A stretch of DNA of 64,000 bases from Lampris incognitus. Its lineage: Eukaryota; Chordata; Actinopteri; Lampriformes; Lampridae. Location: NCBI RefSeq assembly GCF_029633865.1, contig NC_079214.1, forward strand, positions 28,301,833 to 28,365,832. Reading direction: 5' to 3'. The notes beneath the pieces were generated by a model that saw only the letters and a program-made list of their open reading frames with translations, was not told the DNA's origin and ran no database searches. How positions within the stretch are numbered: the stretch's first letter is position 1; every line of letters begins with the position of its first letter. Shown one piece after another: positions 1 to 13,830 of the stretch. Made by a program: the position numbers and the translations under genes.

Positions 1-165
1 CAGGTCAATCAATCAATCAATCAATCAATAAAGTTGTATTTTATATAGTGCTTTTCTAGCTGCAACAGCCATTCAAAGCGCTTTACAATTAATTAATTCA
101 CTATTAACTAATATTAATTAATATTTATAGTAATATTCGTTCATTCATTCATTCATTCATTCAGA
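1..165 (-). repeat. LINE/SINE-type 3' tail with (TCAA)n end
   Basis: Read on the minus strand, this is a short stretch containing AAAGCGCTTT and a TATATAAAATAC-like block that ends in TTGA tetranucleotides. That is the common 3' tail of fish non-LTR repeats. Related tails occur at about 36.7 kb and 41.7 kb. No coding part is attached. The family is not identified. Confidence 0.45.
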
Positions 166-3100
166 TGATCCAATGTGCCTGTAGATTTAGTGTGGGTTCT
201 GTTTGCATCTAGCATATATAAGCGGCCATTTACATGTTACCTGTATGCTTTTAGCCAGGCGCTTAGCTCAGCAAGGTCTGCTCATCCTTCCCTACACTGC
301 ACCCCCGTCAGGGTTCTGAGGGCGGATACCACCCCTGTTTCCTCACTCACTTTATTCCATTTCCATTCGTTCTATTTCCCAAGGGGATCCACAATATTTC
401 ACCTCTATTGAAAAAAAACCTAATCAACCAAAGCCCCTGGGTTTTTCTAGCACTTATGCATCCATGCAGTTAGGGTATAGTACTGTAAACTAAACATGTG
501 AATGAAAAGTGCTGACTGAACTGATCCTCCGAGCACCCCAACGCTCAGTCCTGCAAGCTGCTGCTTTTTTCTTTTTTCCCTTATTGTTAAAAAAAAAAAA
601 GATTATGATCAAACTTAGAATATTTCCCCGTACAGGCGACAGTTTCCTGTCCGACTCATAGCTCTAGCAAAGACTCAAACCTAAATATTTATTTAGCTTT
701 TTGTACAGTAAAGGCCAACGAGAGTAAAGAGCAGAAGTGGAAAAATCTCTCTGTATCTACACCACCACAGCGAAAGACGGGGTCAGTATTAAGCCCTTCA
801 TTACAGTGGTTGGTCGGGGGGGGGGGGGGCAGAAAGGATGGTATGGATGAAAGGGAAACGCGAACGCGAGAGTGAGTGAGAAGACCAATGGAACAGCAAG
901 ACATGAAAGGAGCATGTCAGTTCACGTGTGTATTGCATGCTTGTGTGTCTGTTAGTGTGTGTTTGTATGCAGGGGCGTAGCCAGGACTTTTTTTACTGGG
1001 GGGGCCAGATGGGGCCAACCATTTAATTAGAGTGGCACTTGTCAAAACTAGTATTTTAAAACTACTTTCGAAGATTATGGTAGCCCTTTTAACAATGCGA
1101 TGGGTTGTGTATAGCCAAAGGGTTTGGAATGGTATCGTTCATCTAATCTACATGTCCCATGCACGGGTGTCAATCCAAGGGGTATGGTTTAAGTGTTGTA
1201 AAGTGTAAAGACCGAAGACAGAAATGTCATTTAGTATTTCAATTGCAATTTCAATTGCATGAAGGGGAAATGTACACAATGAAGCCAACATTTCCATATC
1301 CTGAACACACAACTAAATAAACTGCATCACTTGGACTTGCCATGCTGCACTTACACACTCTTGCTTGTACACTTGGATTTACACACACTGCACTTTTTAC
1401 TCCTCGTTAAATTCTTTCTTGATCTTAAAAATAGCCCATTGGGCTCACAACTTTAGTGGCAAAGGACAAGACTTAATAATAATAGGCTAATAATAATAAT
1501 GCATGTATTTCAGCTTCCATTTGACTGTTTCTGTCCAGGCGTTTTTTTTGTTTTGTTTTTTGTTTTTTTAACCCACTCGGGACAGGAGAAGGGGGGCGGG
1601 GGGTCAGCGGAGGGGGGCCGTGATCTGACCAATGGGGAACGTGGCCCCCCTGGCCACGGCCGTTCGTATGCATCCACATGTTTACAAAGTTTGTTGAGTG
1701 TGTCAATTGTTGTGCGTCCATGTGCTACTGTGTGTGTGTGTGTCACTCCTGACCCTGAGTGGTAGTCCAACCTTCTAGACAAATAGAGAGACTTCCCCTG
1801 TGGGCCAGATAACGCTACTACTGATAGAGGGGAGACGCACGCGCGTTAGGGGGTGGTCTGGTGAAGTTAAGCCTGCAGGAAACCATGCCTGTTTCCTGTC
1901 AAGAGAGCTGCGTTTCTTTCTCTTTTGTCTCCCCTTCTTTCTGTCCGTCTCTTTTTTTTGTCAAGTGCTGTCTGCATCTCTTGCGGCTCTCACCCTCGCC
2001 ATCACCGTTGTTCACTTTCACTTCTACCGGCTTTTGTCCCCGTCCTAACTCCCCTTCTCTGGTTGTCAGTTTTTTGTTTTGTTTTGTTTTTTGCCCTCTC
2101 TTCTTCTTTCCCTCAACCTGTCCACCCTTTTCCCTGTTTCATATTGCCCTTCGTCTCTGTCGCCTCCATCCAGACCATGGTCTGAAGACTGACTGACTCA
2201 CTCGTGCTAATTGTCGACATTAACAGCAGCAACAGACACTCAGTCAAGCCGCATTTGAACACACCATTGCATATATACACAGGCACAGCTGTGAGGACAC
2301 TCGCTGCAGCGTCTTCATTTGCTGACACGCACCAACTCTGTCATAGTTTACTCACCGACAGTCTACACCAGTGGGGCCTGAGAAAGACGGATATCGTGCA
2401 TCTGTGTTCACAACCCAGGCTTGACTTGTCATCAGAGTGTCATAAAAGTATGCTGCCATCTTAACAGTGCTCGGGCACTACCGACCGATGAGCAACGCTT
2501 AGCCCTTGACAATACGTTTAAGAAAGAGATATTTCTGTAACTGTTTTGCAGTCTGTTGACTGTAAAGACAGACGGACGTGTCCACACAGCTCAAGTCAGG
2601 ACAGTTTGAAACATTCTATTTTCAAAATTACATTTGCAATTAATTTGGGCCCACCTATGATCTAACAAATGTGTGCTCAGAATGGTCATCAGCGAATATA
2701 TAACAGAGGGGCATCCCAGTTTGTATCTTTACCTGCCTTGCTGTTAGGCCTATGAGCTCTCTCGCTTGCGGTGCATGTGCAGCATGCATCATTCAGGGAC
2801 CTGTATTTACCTTTCGTTACAGTCTGAAATGGAAACTCATTTGGAGAGGCTGGATTCATAAAAAGACTTCTAAACCATCTGACTACATTTTCAATATGAC
2901 ACTTTCAATTTCATGTAAATCTACTGTTATTTATGCAAAACCGGTGTGGCGTAACATGTAGGAAATGACACCAGTTGGTGCTCTCAAAACAAGGTTTCGC
3001 CAGAATATTCTACATAAGACCGTGCAAAACCATGTTGGAATTGGAAGATTTCATTTTGGGGGGGGGGGGTTCTTTAGAGTTGGTCCCCATAAATGTTTAA

Positions 3101-3580
3101 AAATCTTGCACCTAAAAGTCTTGCTAGAACTTCAGTGTATTGAAGGTGGGCACATTGACAAGCAACTAAAACCAACAGTATTTTTTTTTCCACAACACCT
3201 TCCTTCCTTCCTTATATCAGTATGATGTGCAAATTGATTTTGTCGTTGCTGGTTATCCACACCCATGCTGAGGACAATATTGCTCCATTAGTACCAAATG
3301 GCACCACAATTTGTGGTTTTGATAGGGAAACACTGCATAACATTCTCTCTCTCTCGCTCTATCTCGCTCTTGCTCTCTCTCTCTCTCTCTCTTTCTGTAC
3401 ACTTCTATGCACCCTGGTCTCAAAGCCTGCTGCTGTCTGTTCTTGACTATCTGCTCACATAGCTCTCTTCATCTCTCTCGCTCTCTCTTTGTTTCTCTGG
3501 TGTGTTATGGTGACCTGGCCCACTTCTCTGTGCAGCATCATGCTGGGAGCAGCATGCTTCAAGTGAGGTGGAATGATGTG

Positions 3581-3584
<4 letters not shown>
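166..3584. other. Non-coding DNA, no gene seen
   Basis: All reading frames here are short and low in complexity. The stretch holds pyrimidine-rich DNA (about 1900-2160), poly-G runs (about 818-830 and 3058-3069), a (CT)n run near 3343-3391 and short tetranucleotide runs. No conserved domain, paired splice sites or RNA gene is recognisable. It could be intron or intergenic DNA of a neighbouring gene. Confidence 0.6.
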
Positions 3585-3612
<28 letters not shown>

Positions 3613-3616
3613 TTGT
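3585..3616. repeat. (GT)n microsatellite
   Basis: About 13 uninterrupted GT units are followed by imperfect GT and GC repeats. Translated frames across it consist only of Val-Cys or Thr-His repeats and are not genes. Confidence 0.9.
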
Positions 3617-4084
3617 GTGTGTGTATGCGCGCGCACATGCACACGTTGTGGGGGTCCCCATTAATGATTTAGTCCACTCTTTTAATTAATTTCATTGAAA
3701 ACATCTCAATCCTTAACCACATGTTGCTAATACAAACACGTGTGCGTAGTGCAAAAAGTCTGCATTTAACACTGTTCCAGAGCCGTTTCCATAAAGTTAC
3801 TTTGGGGGTGAATGGAATGGGAAAGGGAAGAAGAAAAGACAGTGAGAGAAAAGAAACAACTGAGAAAGGGGGGGGGGTTGCTGACAAGGAGACTATTCAC
3901 CAAGCTTTAATGACCCCAATGGACAGAGTCAAAAGAAAGCAAACAGACAGAGCTGCATCTCATGTGCACTCACACATACGCACAAGCGTGCATACATATG
4001 CACGTATAGCCGGGTTTGTGCTGCAGGCTTGTGGCGCAGACTCTGGTTTGAATGAACTTGCAGCTCGCTGTGTGTGCATGACAG

Positions 4085-4085
<1 letters not shown>

Positions 4086-4135
<50 letters not shown>

Positions 4136-4152
4136 CGCGCGCGCGTGCGTGC
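4086..4152. repeat. (GT)n(GC)n compound microsatellite
   Basis: Some 20 GT units pass directly into about 10 GC units and then GTGC repeats. This is an uninterrupted alternating purine-pyrimidine tract of over 60 bp. Such tracts can adopt left-handed Z-DNA. No gene is attached. Confidence 0.9.
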
Positions 4153-5082
4153 GTGCTCCAGAGAGGAATGCTCTAAGTGCTTTAGGAGCTACGGACAGGA
4201 AGTGGATTCCCAGAGACAGGAAGTAACTTCATGGAGAGAGGAAGTGTTTGCCTGCATCCGCCCTCTGTCTACCACAGGAAGGAGAAGGAAGGAGAAAGGA
4301 GTGATGAATGAGAGAGACAGGAGAGATGGAGAGAGAGAGAGACCAAGTGGGAAGACAAACAGACGGAGAGCAACCACGTAGGGCCAAAGCAACAGATCAT
4401 ATAGGGCCACACATTCAGAGCAAGTTAAGGGAGAAGCAGATGTTTTGACACCCACTTTTGACATAGCAAAAAAAGAAAAAAGTACTATAACAACTACAGC
4501 AGTTCCTCAACTTCTTACTGTCAGAGGAATTGGAGTTTATTTCTTTATGTCCTAGATGTTGACATTCTCCTGCACTTGAGATTAAATTATTATCCGAATG
4601 TAAAAGTATCAGCTGCTTGCCAGAAATATCAATTACTCTAGAAATGCAAAACCAAATAGCTTGTATCTCCCACCATCACATTTTTATCACCGGTCATTTT
4701 TTCCATCAATGGCCAGACATTTCAACAACTTACGAACCCTTAAATGACTTTTCATGTGCCATGAATTGCACTTGCACATCGGATACTTAGACAACATGAA
4801 ATTATATGCTTTTTATGCAAGAAACACTGTCAGCCACCACTTTCAGAAAAGTAGTAAATTGGATGAGTATGTACCCCAATCGTGGTTTTCCAGTGTAGCC
4901 CGTCTCTCTGTTTGTAACCACAGTCATAAGTATGCAATTTCTTTAGCCGAAAACCATGTTGAGAAATCTCATCTCGCATACTGAAACTGAGGCTTACTAA
5001 ATCATGCTGGCAATCGTTTTATTACAGTCGACCCCTTTTTGCTTCTATAAACCATTTAGAAATCATCGCACACGCACCCACG

Positions 5083-5180
5083 TGTGTGTGTGTGTGAGAG
5101 AGAGATTTCAGTGGTACTCAAACTCTCAAGAACTCCCAAGGGACAACTCATTTGAGGTGAAAGGTCACAGGTCACTGTTT

Positions 5181-5211
<31 letters not shown>

Positions 5212-5235
5212 CAGAGCGAGAGAGAGAGAGAGAGG
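5083..5235. repeat. GT and GA microsatellites
   Basis: Two (GT)n runs (about 5083-5095 and 5179-5205) and a (GA)n run (about 5217-5235) are separated by unique sequence. Confidence 0.85.
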
Positions 5236-5819
5236 TAGGTACCAGAGGAACTTCTCTCCTCTCCGATAGTATGAGTATTGTAAAGCTTCATGCAGCATGC
5301 AGCACTGACATGCCAGTCTGAATGTGCATGTCTAATACACGCATGCATGCACACACACACACTTTTGCCACTTTCTGTTTCAAATTGCTTCTCTCTTGCC
5401 TATTTTACAACGGTTTCGCAAGATTCATTTTTATTCTTATTGTTAGTATTTCAGTCCTACTCACCAAGAGGGCTGAAGAGCTGTTGCCTGCGATGTCATA
5501 AGAGAGGGTGGAGTCCAAATTTACATTTTAGATGGATGAGAAATGATGGATAACTAGGTCATTCTCCATATCAGCCATCCATATCAGTACTCCTGTAAAG
5601 CTTTCAAATTCTCCATCACATTTAACACCTTTTTGGTCAAATATTGTATTGTAGCCAAACAATGAGCCACTTATTCAATCAGCACCTGGCAAGTAAATTG
5701 GTCAATTAATCCATCAGACAATGGATTAACTGACCAATTTACTTAATTTTTAAACCAATCAGTCAGTGAGCGTAACAAGCGAGACAGAGAAGAAACATGA
5801 CCACAGTGTAAAATCACTT

Positions 5820-6269
5820 TGCTACAAGTAAAAGTCCTGCATTCAAAATCTTACTTAATTAAAACTACAAAAGCATTAACATCAAAATATTGTTAAAGTA
5901 GCAAAAGTAAAAGTACTCATTATGCAGAATGGCCCATTTCAGAATCATATAAATCATATTATTGACTTATAATGATGCATTAATGTCTTCACTTTAATAT
6001 TACAGCTGGTAAAGGTGGAGCTAATTTTAATTAAACGATATACTACTGGGTAGCTTAGCCTATAAAAATGTATCTGAAAAGTAACGAGTAACTAAAGCTG
6101 TCAAATAAAAGTAGTGGAGTAAAGAGTACAATATTTCCCTCTGAAATGTAATGGAGTAGAAGTATAACGTAGCATAAAATGGAAATACTCAAGTAAAGTA
6201 CAAGTACCTCACAATTGTACTTAAGTACAGTACTTGAGTAAGTGCACTTAGTTACATTCCACCAGTGCG
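5820..6269 (-). mobile_element. Non-autonomous DNA transposon (MITE, hAT-like)
   Basis: The block is AT-rich and filled with repeats of the AAGTACTTGAGTAA / TTACTCAAGTACTT type. It ends in GTTACATTCCACCAGTG. This composition is typical of a widespread percomorph non-autonomous DNA element. No transposase frame is present. The left border is not clear, so the boundaries are approximate. The hAT assignment is from memory of the repeat style, not from a search. Confidence 0.5.
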
Positions 6270-6495
6270 AGAGAGGGGGAGCGAGGGAGGAGTCCATCAT
6301 TGGAGATAGAGAGGGAGGACGACCAGCAGGTGGAAGAATGTTTCTGTTTACAATTTGGCTTCAGATATTTTAGTTATTTGAGGTGTGCTTGATTTTTCTC
6401 ACCACTCACTACTACAGTCTTTCATACTGGACACATCATTTGTAAGGTAGCTCAAATAACGAGTCATGTGTTGTGTTTGTGTCTTTCAAACGCCC

Positions 6496-6897
6496 AAACA
6501 TACATCCATCCATCCATCCATCTATCCATCCATCCATCAATTATCCGAACCTCTTGTCCTGCTCTCAGGGTCACGAGGATTCTGGAGCCTATCCCAGCAG
6601 TCATTGGGTGGCAGGCAAGGAGACACCCTGGACAGGCCGCCAGGCCATCACACAGGGCCCACCCACACACACACACACACGCACACGCACGCACACACAC
6701 ACCTAGGGACAATTTAGTACGGCCGATTCACCTGACCTGCACGTCTTTGGATTGTGGGAGGAAACCGGAGCACCCAGAGGAAACCCACGCAGACACGAGG
6801 AGAACATGCAAACTCTACACAGAGGACGACCCCAGGGCTCGAACCCAGGACCTTCTTGCTGTGAGGCAACCGCGCTAACCACTGTGCCACTATATAC
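6496..6897 (-). mobile_element. tRNA-like SINE with (ATCC)n tail, minus
   Basis: In minus orientation the element starts with a head containing AGTGGTTAGC and GGTTCGAGCCC (A- and B-box like) near 6890. It continues through CATGTTCTCC and GTCTTTGGA-type blocks and ends in CCGAACC plus ATCC tetranucleotides near 6500. An internal (CA)n run is at about 6664-6702. Partial relatives lie at 14304-14365, 15198-15326, 31122-31520, 31596-31690, 34565-34900, 35865-35942 and 43088-43385. Confidence 0.6.
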
Positions 6898-6905
6898 TAT
6901 ATATA

Positions 6906-7490
6906 GGTGTAAGTGAGGAAGTGTGAGAGAAGAGGCTAACTGATGCAGAGTGAGACACAAACACAGAGAGGTGAAAAGATGAGAGCAAACGGAGGTTAGA
7001 TAGAAGGAAAGAGGTGAGTAAAAGGAAGGACAGATTCCTCTCTTTTCTGAGAGGAAACTGGGTTTTTTTTTTTTTTACGAAAGTATCTAAACCTGATCTT
7101 TGTTTAGTGCAGGGTTCAGGTTAGGGTTCGGGTTTTTGATTGCAGATTATCATTATGTTATTCTAATGAATGTAATACTGGCGCTTTCAGACTTTTGTTT
7201 TAAACCCTAATCCTGCATGGGGTCACATGCAATGGGAAATCCAAACCCTTACCAAATAATCTGCGAGCCGTGGCCGGTGGGATCCAGCTGTTCTAGGGTA
7301 AATCTAGCACGAGTATACATTTGCCTGATAACGAGACGAATCGTTAATTGGTTTGAGAGTGTGCAAAAAAATCCTTAAACAAACAAACAAAAAAGACTGA
7401 CATTTTTACAGAGACACTTGCAATTTTAATATGCAACCTGCGTTATCTCATTCAGTTTCATTCTTCACCCATTGTTCCCAGACAAAGAAA

Positions 7491-7542
<52 letters not shown>

Positions 7543-7551
7543 AAACAGTAA

Positions 7552-7587
<36 letters not shown>

Positions 7588-8850
7588 CTCCGGTTTGTCC
7601 AGGCATGTTGCTCTGTGAGGTGGAAAGTTTAATGAAGTAGTGTGTGTGCGCGTGAGTAGAGATGGCCCTCGGTGGACAGATGGTCCTTTGTGACTCCTGA
7701 CACCTGCCAGCTGCTGTTCTGCTCCTCTTCCCCTCTCTGCTCTTCTTTTCTTTCCTCTTCTTTTTTCTTTTTTTAGTCTTTTCTTCTCCCTATCTACTTT
7801 AGTCTCCACACCTCTCTTCTAATTTCGTCCCGTTATCTCCTCTTAGCCCCCTACCTACTTTTGGCTAACAGAGGGTGGGCTCGGGAGAAGGGGTGTGTGT
7901 GTGTGTGTGGATTCGGTTGGGTCTATTCAGAGGCCACTGGTTGCTGCATCACTGGACAGTAGAAAAAAGGAGGTGTGACAAAAGTGGGTACTGGCGGCGG
8001 CGCTCTGTGTGTGTGTGTGTGTGTTTGTGTGGTGGGGGGGCAGATTGTAGTTAAAGCACTGCAGCCCCTGTCAGAGCACCGGTTTTACGAAGCCTTTTAC
8101 TGGATTGAAAATGTTTTCCCCTCTGAGCACTGTGATGTGAGTGTGAACAGTTGGTTTTGCCTGTATTTTGAGGCTAAATGTAGAGTTTAAAATGCCCAAG
8201 TGACCCTCATGTCAAAGTCCTGGCGTATTGACACACGAATAATTTAGATGGTCAAATGCCTTCTGAAATCATCACAGGTGAATGAGGCAGCGGTCCCCTA
8301 ACGTGATTGTAAAGATTACTCTGTGCAATATTCTCTGTGTGAGTGCTGCACAGCTGCCAGCTACGATTTCATTGTAAATGTGCCATGTTGTCTCTTGTAA
8401 TTCACTTAAACCTGTCTTACTAGCTCCTACACACACATAGGTAGAGAATTTGCTGTTATGCTGCAAACCTCATTTTATATCCTCTCACATAAATAGACAT
8501 GTGACATAGTTCTCCCTCTAATTTTACTTACATTTACCAATGCACTGGATACGATTTTACTCCCTTTGCCATTCACCAGAGTGAGCATTCACAATGAAGA
8601 CCAGTTCAGCTAATGTATTAACACGTCCTGACCCAGCGCACTCAGCTGTTGATGGTCATCATAGAAAACATGCTGGAGGAAATGAGTTACTCGTTTCACA
8701 GGCAGCATCCGTAACTAGACAACCACAACCAGCTATCAGAGGCTTGAGCTTGTGTCTGTGGGCATGGCATTGGATGAGGATGTTTTATCGATTTAGGCCC
8801 ACATCGTCTCATGAAGCAAACCAAAACTCTAATATACAGAGTGCACCAAA
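6906..8850. other. Non-coding DNA with GT/GA microsatellites
   Basis: The stretch contains GT and GA runs at about 7494-7537, a GA run at about 7555-7586, and GT runs near 7893 and 8008. Nothing with coding character was found; the longest frames cross the repeats. Confidence 0.6.
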
Positions 8851-8880
8851 CATACACATATATATATATACACATAAAAT

Positions 8881-9000
8881 CCAGTAAGTCAAGTAAATTT
8901 TTTACGAGACAGTACAAGCCTGTTTCATGCCATAAGCAATCATCAGCATGGCAAGAAACAGGCTCGTACTGTCTCATAAAAAATTTACTTGACCCACTGG
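8881..9000 (-). repeat. Long inverted repeat with hammerhead-like core
   Basis: Two arms of about 53 bp (8881-8933 and 8947-9000) are nearly perfect reverse complements separated by about 13 bp. On the minus strand, 8946 down to 8908 reads CUGAUGA, a short hairpin, GAAA, a 4-bp ACAG/CUGU stem, then a GUC-type site. This is the arrangement of a hammerhead ribozyme core with a very short stem III. Such minimal hammerheads are known from Penelope-like retroelements (established knowledge), which makes a Penelope terminal region the best guess. No reverse transcriptase or GIY-YIG frame is adjacent. Stem I is not formed by the immediately flanking bases, so activity would need a dimer or another fold. 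Confidence 0.5.
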
Positions 9001-9069
9001 ATTATTTTTGCTCTTTATTTGTTGAGCACTTTCCCTACCATTGAGTGTGTCTTTAAACAAAATTGTATA

Positions 9070-9078
<9 letters not shown>

Positions 9079-9116
<38 letters not shown>
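9079..9116. repeat. (TA)n microsatellite
   Basis: About 19 AT units. They are followed by a SINE/LINE-tail-like block ending near 9222 in AAATAAAACTGG..., similar to 38262-38400. Confidence 0.85.
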
Positions 9117-9118
<2 letters not shown>

Positions 9119-9229
9119 TTTTTTACATTTGTATCACGTCTAATTGTCCCACCAAGCGGCACATCAAGCTAAAATCCCGATCAGTGAAACTTCAGGCAAA
9201 TAAAACTGGTTTTATTTTGATTCTGATGA

Positions 9230-10088
9230 TGGGCTTGTGCTCTCGTATTGCTACTGCATGGTCATTGCCTCACATCCTTAGACTGATTCCCATAATACGG
9301 AGGGGTAAATTAAATGAACTTTTTCCAACACCCACCATCAAGGTGCAGCTGAATTTGGGATTCGGGCCTCATCTGCTTGGGTGAAGCGGCTCGGAGTGGT
9401 GAAGTGGAAGTTGATATACAGCGCACACTGTATATTAAGACAGATTACAGACAATAAGGGACGTCCGCGGCTGATAAGAGGAAATTAAAAACTTTTCAGC
9501 AAATACGTTTTTTGATTCATTAAAACTACGAGACGAGAGCTGGCACAACTTCAATGTCTGCATGCCCGGTATTTATCTAGCTTGCAGACAGCACCTTGAT
9601 GGGATTTGAATAACCGAGCAGCTGTCTTCCATGTGAGGGTTTCGCTTGCCCTTCGATCTGTGACATAACAATGGTGCAGCTAGAAAAGTTTGTCGGTGTA
9701 GGAAAGGAGGAATAGTTGTTGTGTGTTCCTTTCCCTGCTGGGTGACAAGTTGCTAAAAAACAAAAATCACAGGGCATTCCAGACGTACCCCCGCGCAGCC
9801 TGAGAAAACAACCTCTGTCTGTCGTTCTCACCTTCTCTCTCTTTTCTGTCTCTCTATGGGCTTGTTGCTGAGAACAGCTGGTTGGCTGTGTGTGTGTGTG
9901 TGGGCAGGCATGGGCACGCATCTTTTTATAGGTGCTTGTCTCTATATGTAAGTGTATGAGTGCATCTCTTTGTATATGTGCGATCCTAAGAGGTCAAAGG
10001 TCAAGCTGTGGTTCCCAGAGTTCCATGTCGCTCCCCTCCCAACAGGAAAGGAGGGCATTGTCCATATGCTGTCTTAACTCTCTTTCTG

Positions 10089-10149
<61 letters not shown>

Positions 10150-10561
10150 TAGCCATGCTATTTCTCAGACACACAACTCTCATATTCGGTCTTTCTCTCA
10201 CACATGCGTACCTAAACAGGTAAGAAAAAATTCACACATCCATACGGATATACAAACGCATGCACACACCTACACTTATAGAGACACAGGCACACACACA
10301 CATAAACAAACGCAAAAGGAATGCATCCACTCACACACACAGATATTGACATACCTAAAATTTGCACACATATACCCAAGCACACGGATACATTCGATTG
10401 CACAGACAAACACAAACTTACGCATCTAGACATGCTCCCTCTCTATACTTCCGTATATGTGCTGATGGACAAAAAGACTACATATAAACCATATAAGCAT
10501 GCACTGACACGACAGCCCACTACTAAGGCTGACTGGGATAGTCATATGAATGGTTGGGCAA

Positions 10562-10598
<37 letters not shown>

Positions 10599-10893
10599 CA
10601 GCACCCCCCCCCCCAGTAACTGACTTTCTTACATCTCACTTAATAATGGTTCTCTCCTTTTCCCTCATTCAAGTTTGTCTCTCCTCAGTTCTGGGTCTCG
10701 CTCCTACTCTGCCATCGGTCTCCAGCTGTGGGCAAGCTCATGACTCCAGTGGCTGCAGCTGGTGTGTGTGTGCGTGCAGCCGCCGGACAGCTGCACGCAC
10801 AGCTGCTCTGTCCTTATTGTGATTTGACAAGGTCTTTTATCGGCTTCAGAAAGCTGCACACATACACAAACACACACACGCACACACACACAC
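9230..10893. other. Non-coding DNA with AC and TC microsatellites
   Basis: The main repeats are (TC)n(AC)n at about 10088-10142 and (TC)n at about 10564-10595. The stretch is otherwise unique sequence without recognisable exons. Confidence 0.6.
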
Positions 10894-10990
10894 AAATTAG
10901 AAGGGTATTATTCTGAGAATATTGTGCCTGCAGGGTTTAAGAGAAGCTAAAGATGACAGGTGTGTTAAGAAACATACGTGCACACACACG

Positions 10991-11052
<62 letters not shown>

Positions 11053-11248
11053 ATGTCACCCTATACTTGTGGGGACCCCTCATTGACTACATTTGTTCCC
11101 TAGCCCTTAACCCTAACCAACATGCCCAACCTTAAAATTTACCCTATCCTAACCCTAAATCCTAACCCTAAAATAAACCCTTTTCCTCATGAGTACCCAT
11201 AAAATGTCCCCACAAGGTAGGTGGTTCGGAACACACACACACACACAG

Positions 11249-11279
<31 letters not shown>

Positions 11280-11385
11280 AACACAATTTAGAAGGGTATT
11301 ATTCAGAGAATATTGTGCCCGTAATACTCTCCAGGGTGTGAGAAGTTAAAGATGACAGGTGTGTTAAGAAACACACAAACACACA
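10894..11385. repeat. Local direct duplication, unit about 390 bp
   Basis: The sequence from about 10894 to 10985 (AATTAGAAGGGTATTATTCT onward to GTGTTAAGAAACA) is repeated at about 11285-11375. The copies are separated by (CA)n tracts (10993-11052, 11231-11281) and the short element at 11064-11222. The CA tracts probably mediated the duplication by unequal exchange (inference). Confidence 0.75.
11064..11222. repeat. Short fold-back element with telomere-like core
   Basis: The block opens with TTGTGGGGACC and closes with GTCCCCACAA, which are inverted ends. Between them are degenerate CCCTAA / CCTAACCCTAA units. This is a recurrent type of fish non-autonomous repeat, not a telomere: the units are few and impure. 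Confidence 0.5.
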
Positions 11386-11389
11386 CACA

Positions 11390-13204
<1,815 letters not shown>

Positions 13205-13830
13205 ACTACTCATACCTTCAGAGAGGCAACAAAGTACAAATACTTCATTACTGTACTTAAGTAGATTTTTCAGTACTTGAGTATTTACTTTTCTGACAAC
13301 TTCTTACTTTTACTCCCTAAATTTTGGCACAACTATCTGTACTTTCTATTCCTTACATTTTCAAAATAGGCTTGTTACTTTAGTGCGTTCGATGGGAATT
13401 ATCGATTATTTTTCATTTTGGATTGCACGCCCTCCCAACAGCAAGGCCGAGTTCAACCTAAACAGATGGGACAATGGCAGATAGAAAAGACGATCCCTTT
13501 GTGTACCCATCCGCGCATGTCACGCGCAACAGACGTAACAAGACGAAACACAGAAGAGAGGGGAACTCGACCACGGAGAAAAGGCGTCTAGTGAATGTGA
13601 TGTCCGTGACAAACCGGTTGTCAAAAAAAAAAAGGCTGTATAGAAATGTCCTTCAGAGGGCTACTTTTTTTACTTTTATACTTTGAGTACATTTCAGAGC
13701 CTGTACTTTTTACTTTTACTTGAGTAAAGGAGTTGAAGCAGTACCTCTACTTTTAGAAGGTCTTTTTTATACATGTATTTATACTTCTACTTGAGTGAAG
13801 AATGTGTGTACTTTTGCCATCTCCGCATGC
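13205..13830. mobile_element. Non-autonomous DNA transposon (MITE-like)
   Basis: The ends are imperfectly inverted: GAGGCAACAAAGTACAAATA at the left and TGTGTACTTTTGCCATCTC at the right. Subterminal TACTTGAGTA-type repeats are present, and the interior has no transposase. A short basic frame (13474-13686) is not recognisable. It is a different family from the block at 5.8 kb, although both use ACTTGAGTA motifs. Confidence 0.5.

Noticed and set aside
3407-4381. Frames of 74-151 codons around GT repeats
   Set aside because: They consist of Val-Cys, Thr-His or Ala-Arg repeats from microsatellites plus unrelated flanks, with no domain.
9932-10429. 165-codon frame rich in Thr-His
   Set aside because: It is driven by an (AC)n microsatellite and degenerate CACA-rich DNA. 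There is no conserved domain or splice structure.
11085-11190. Interstitial telomere
   Set aside because: Only a few imperfect CCCTAA units inside a short repeat with inverted ends. Not a telomeric array.
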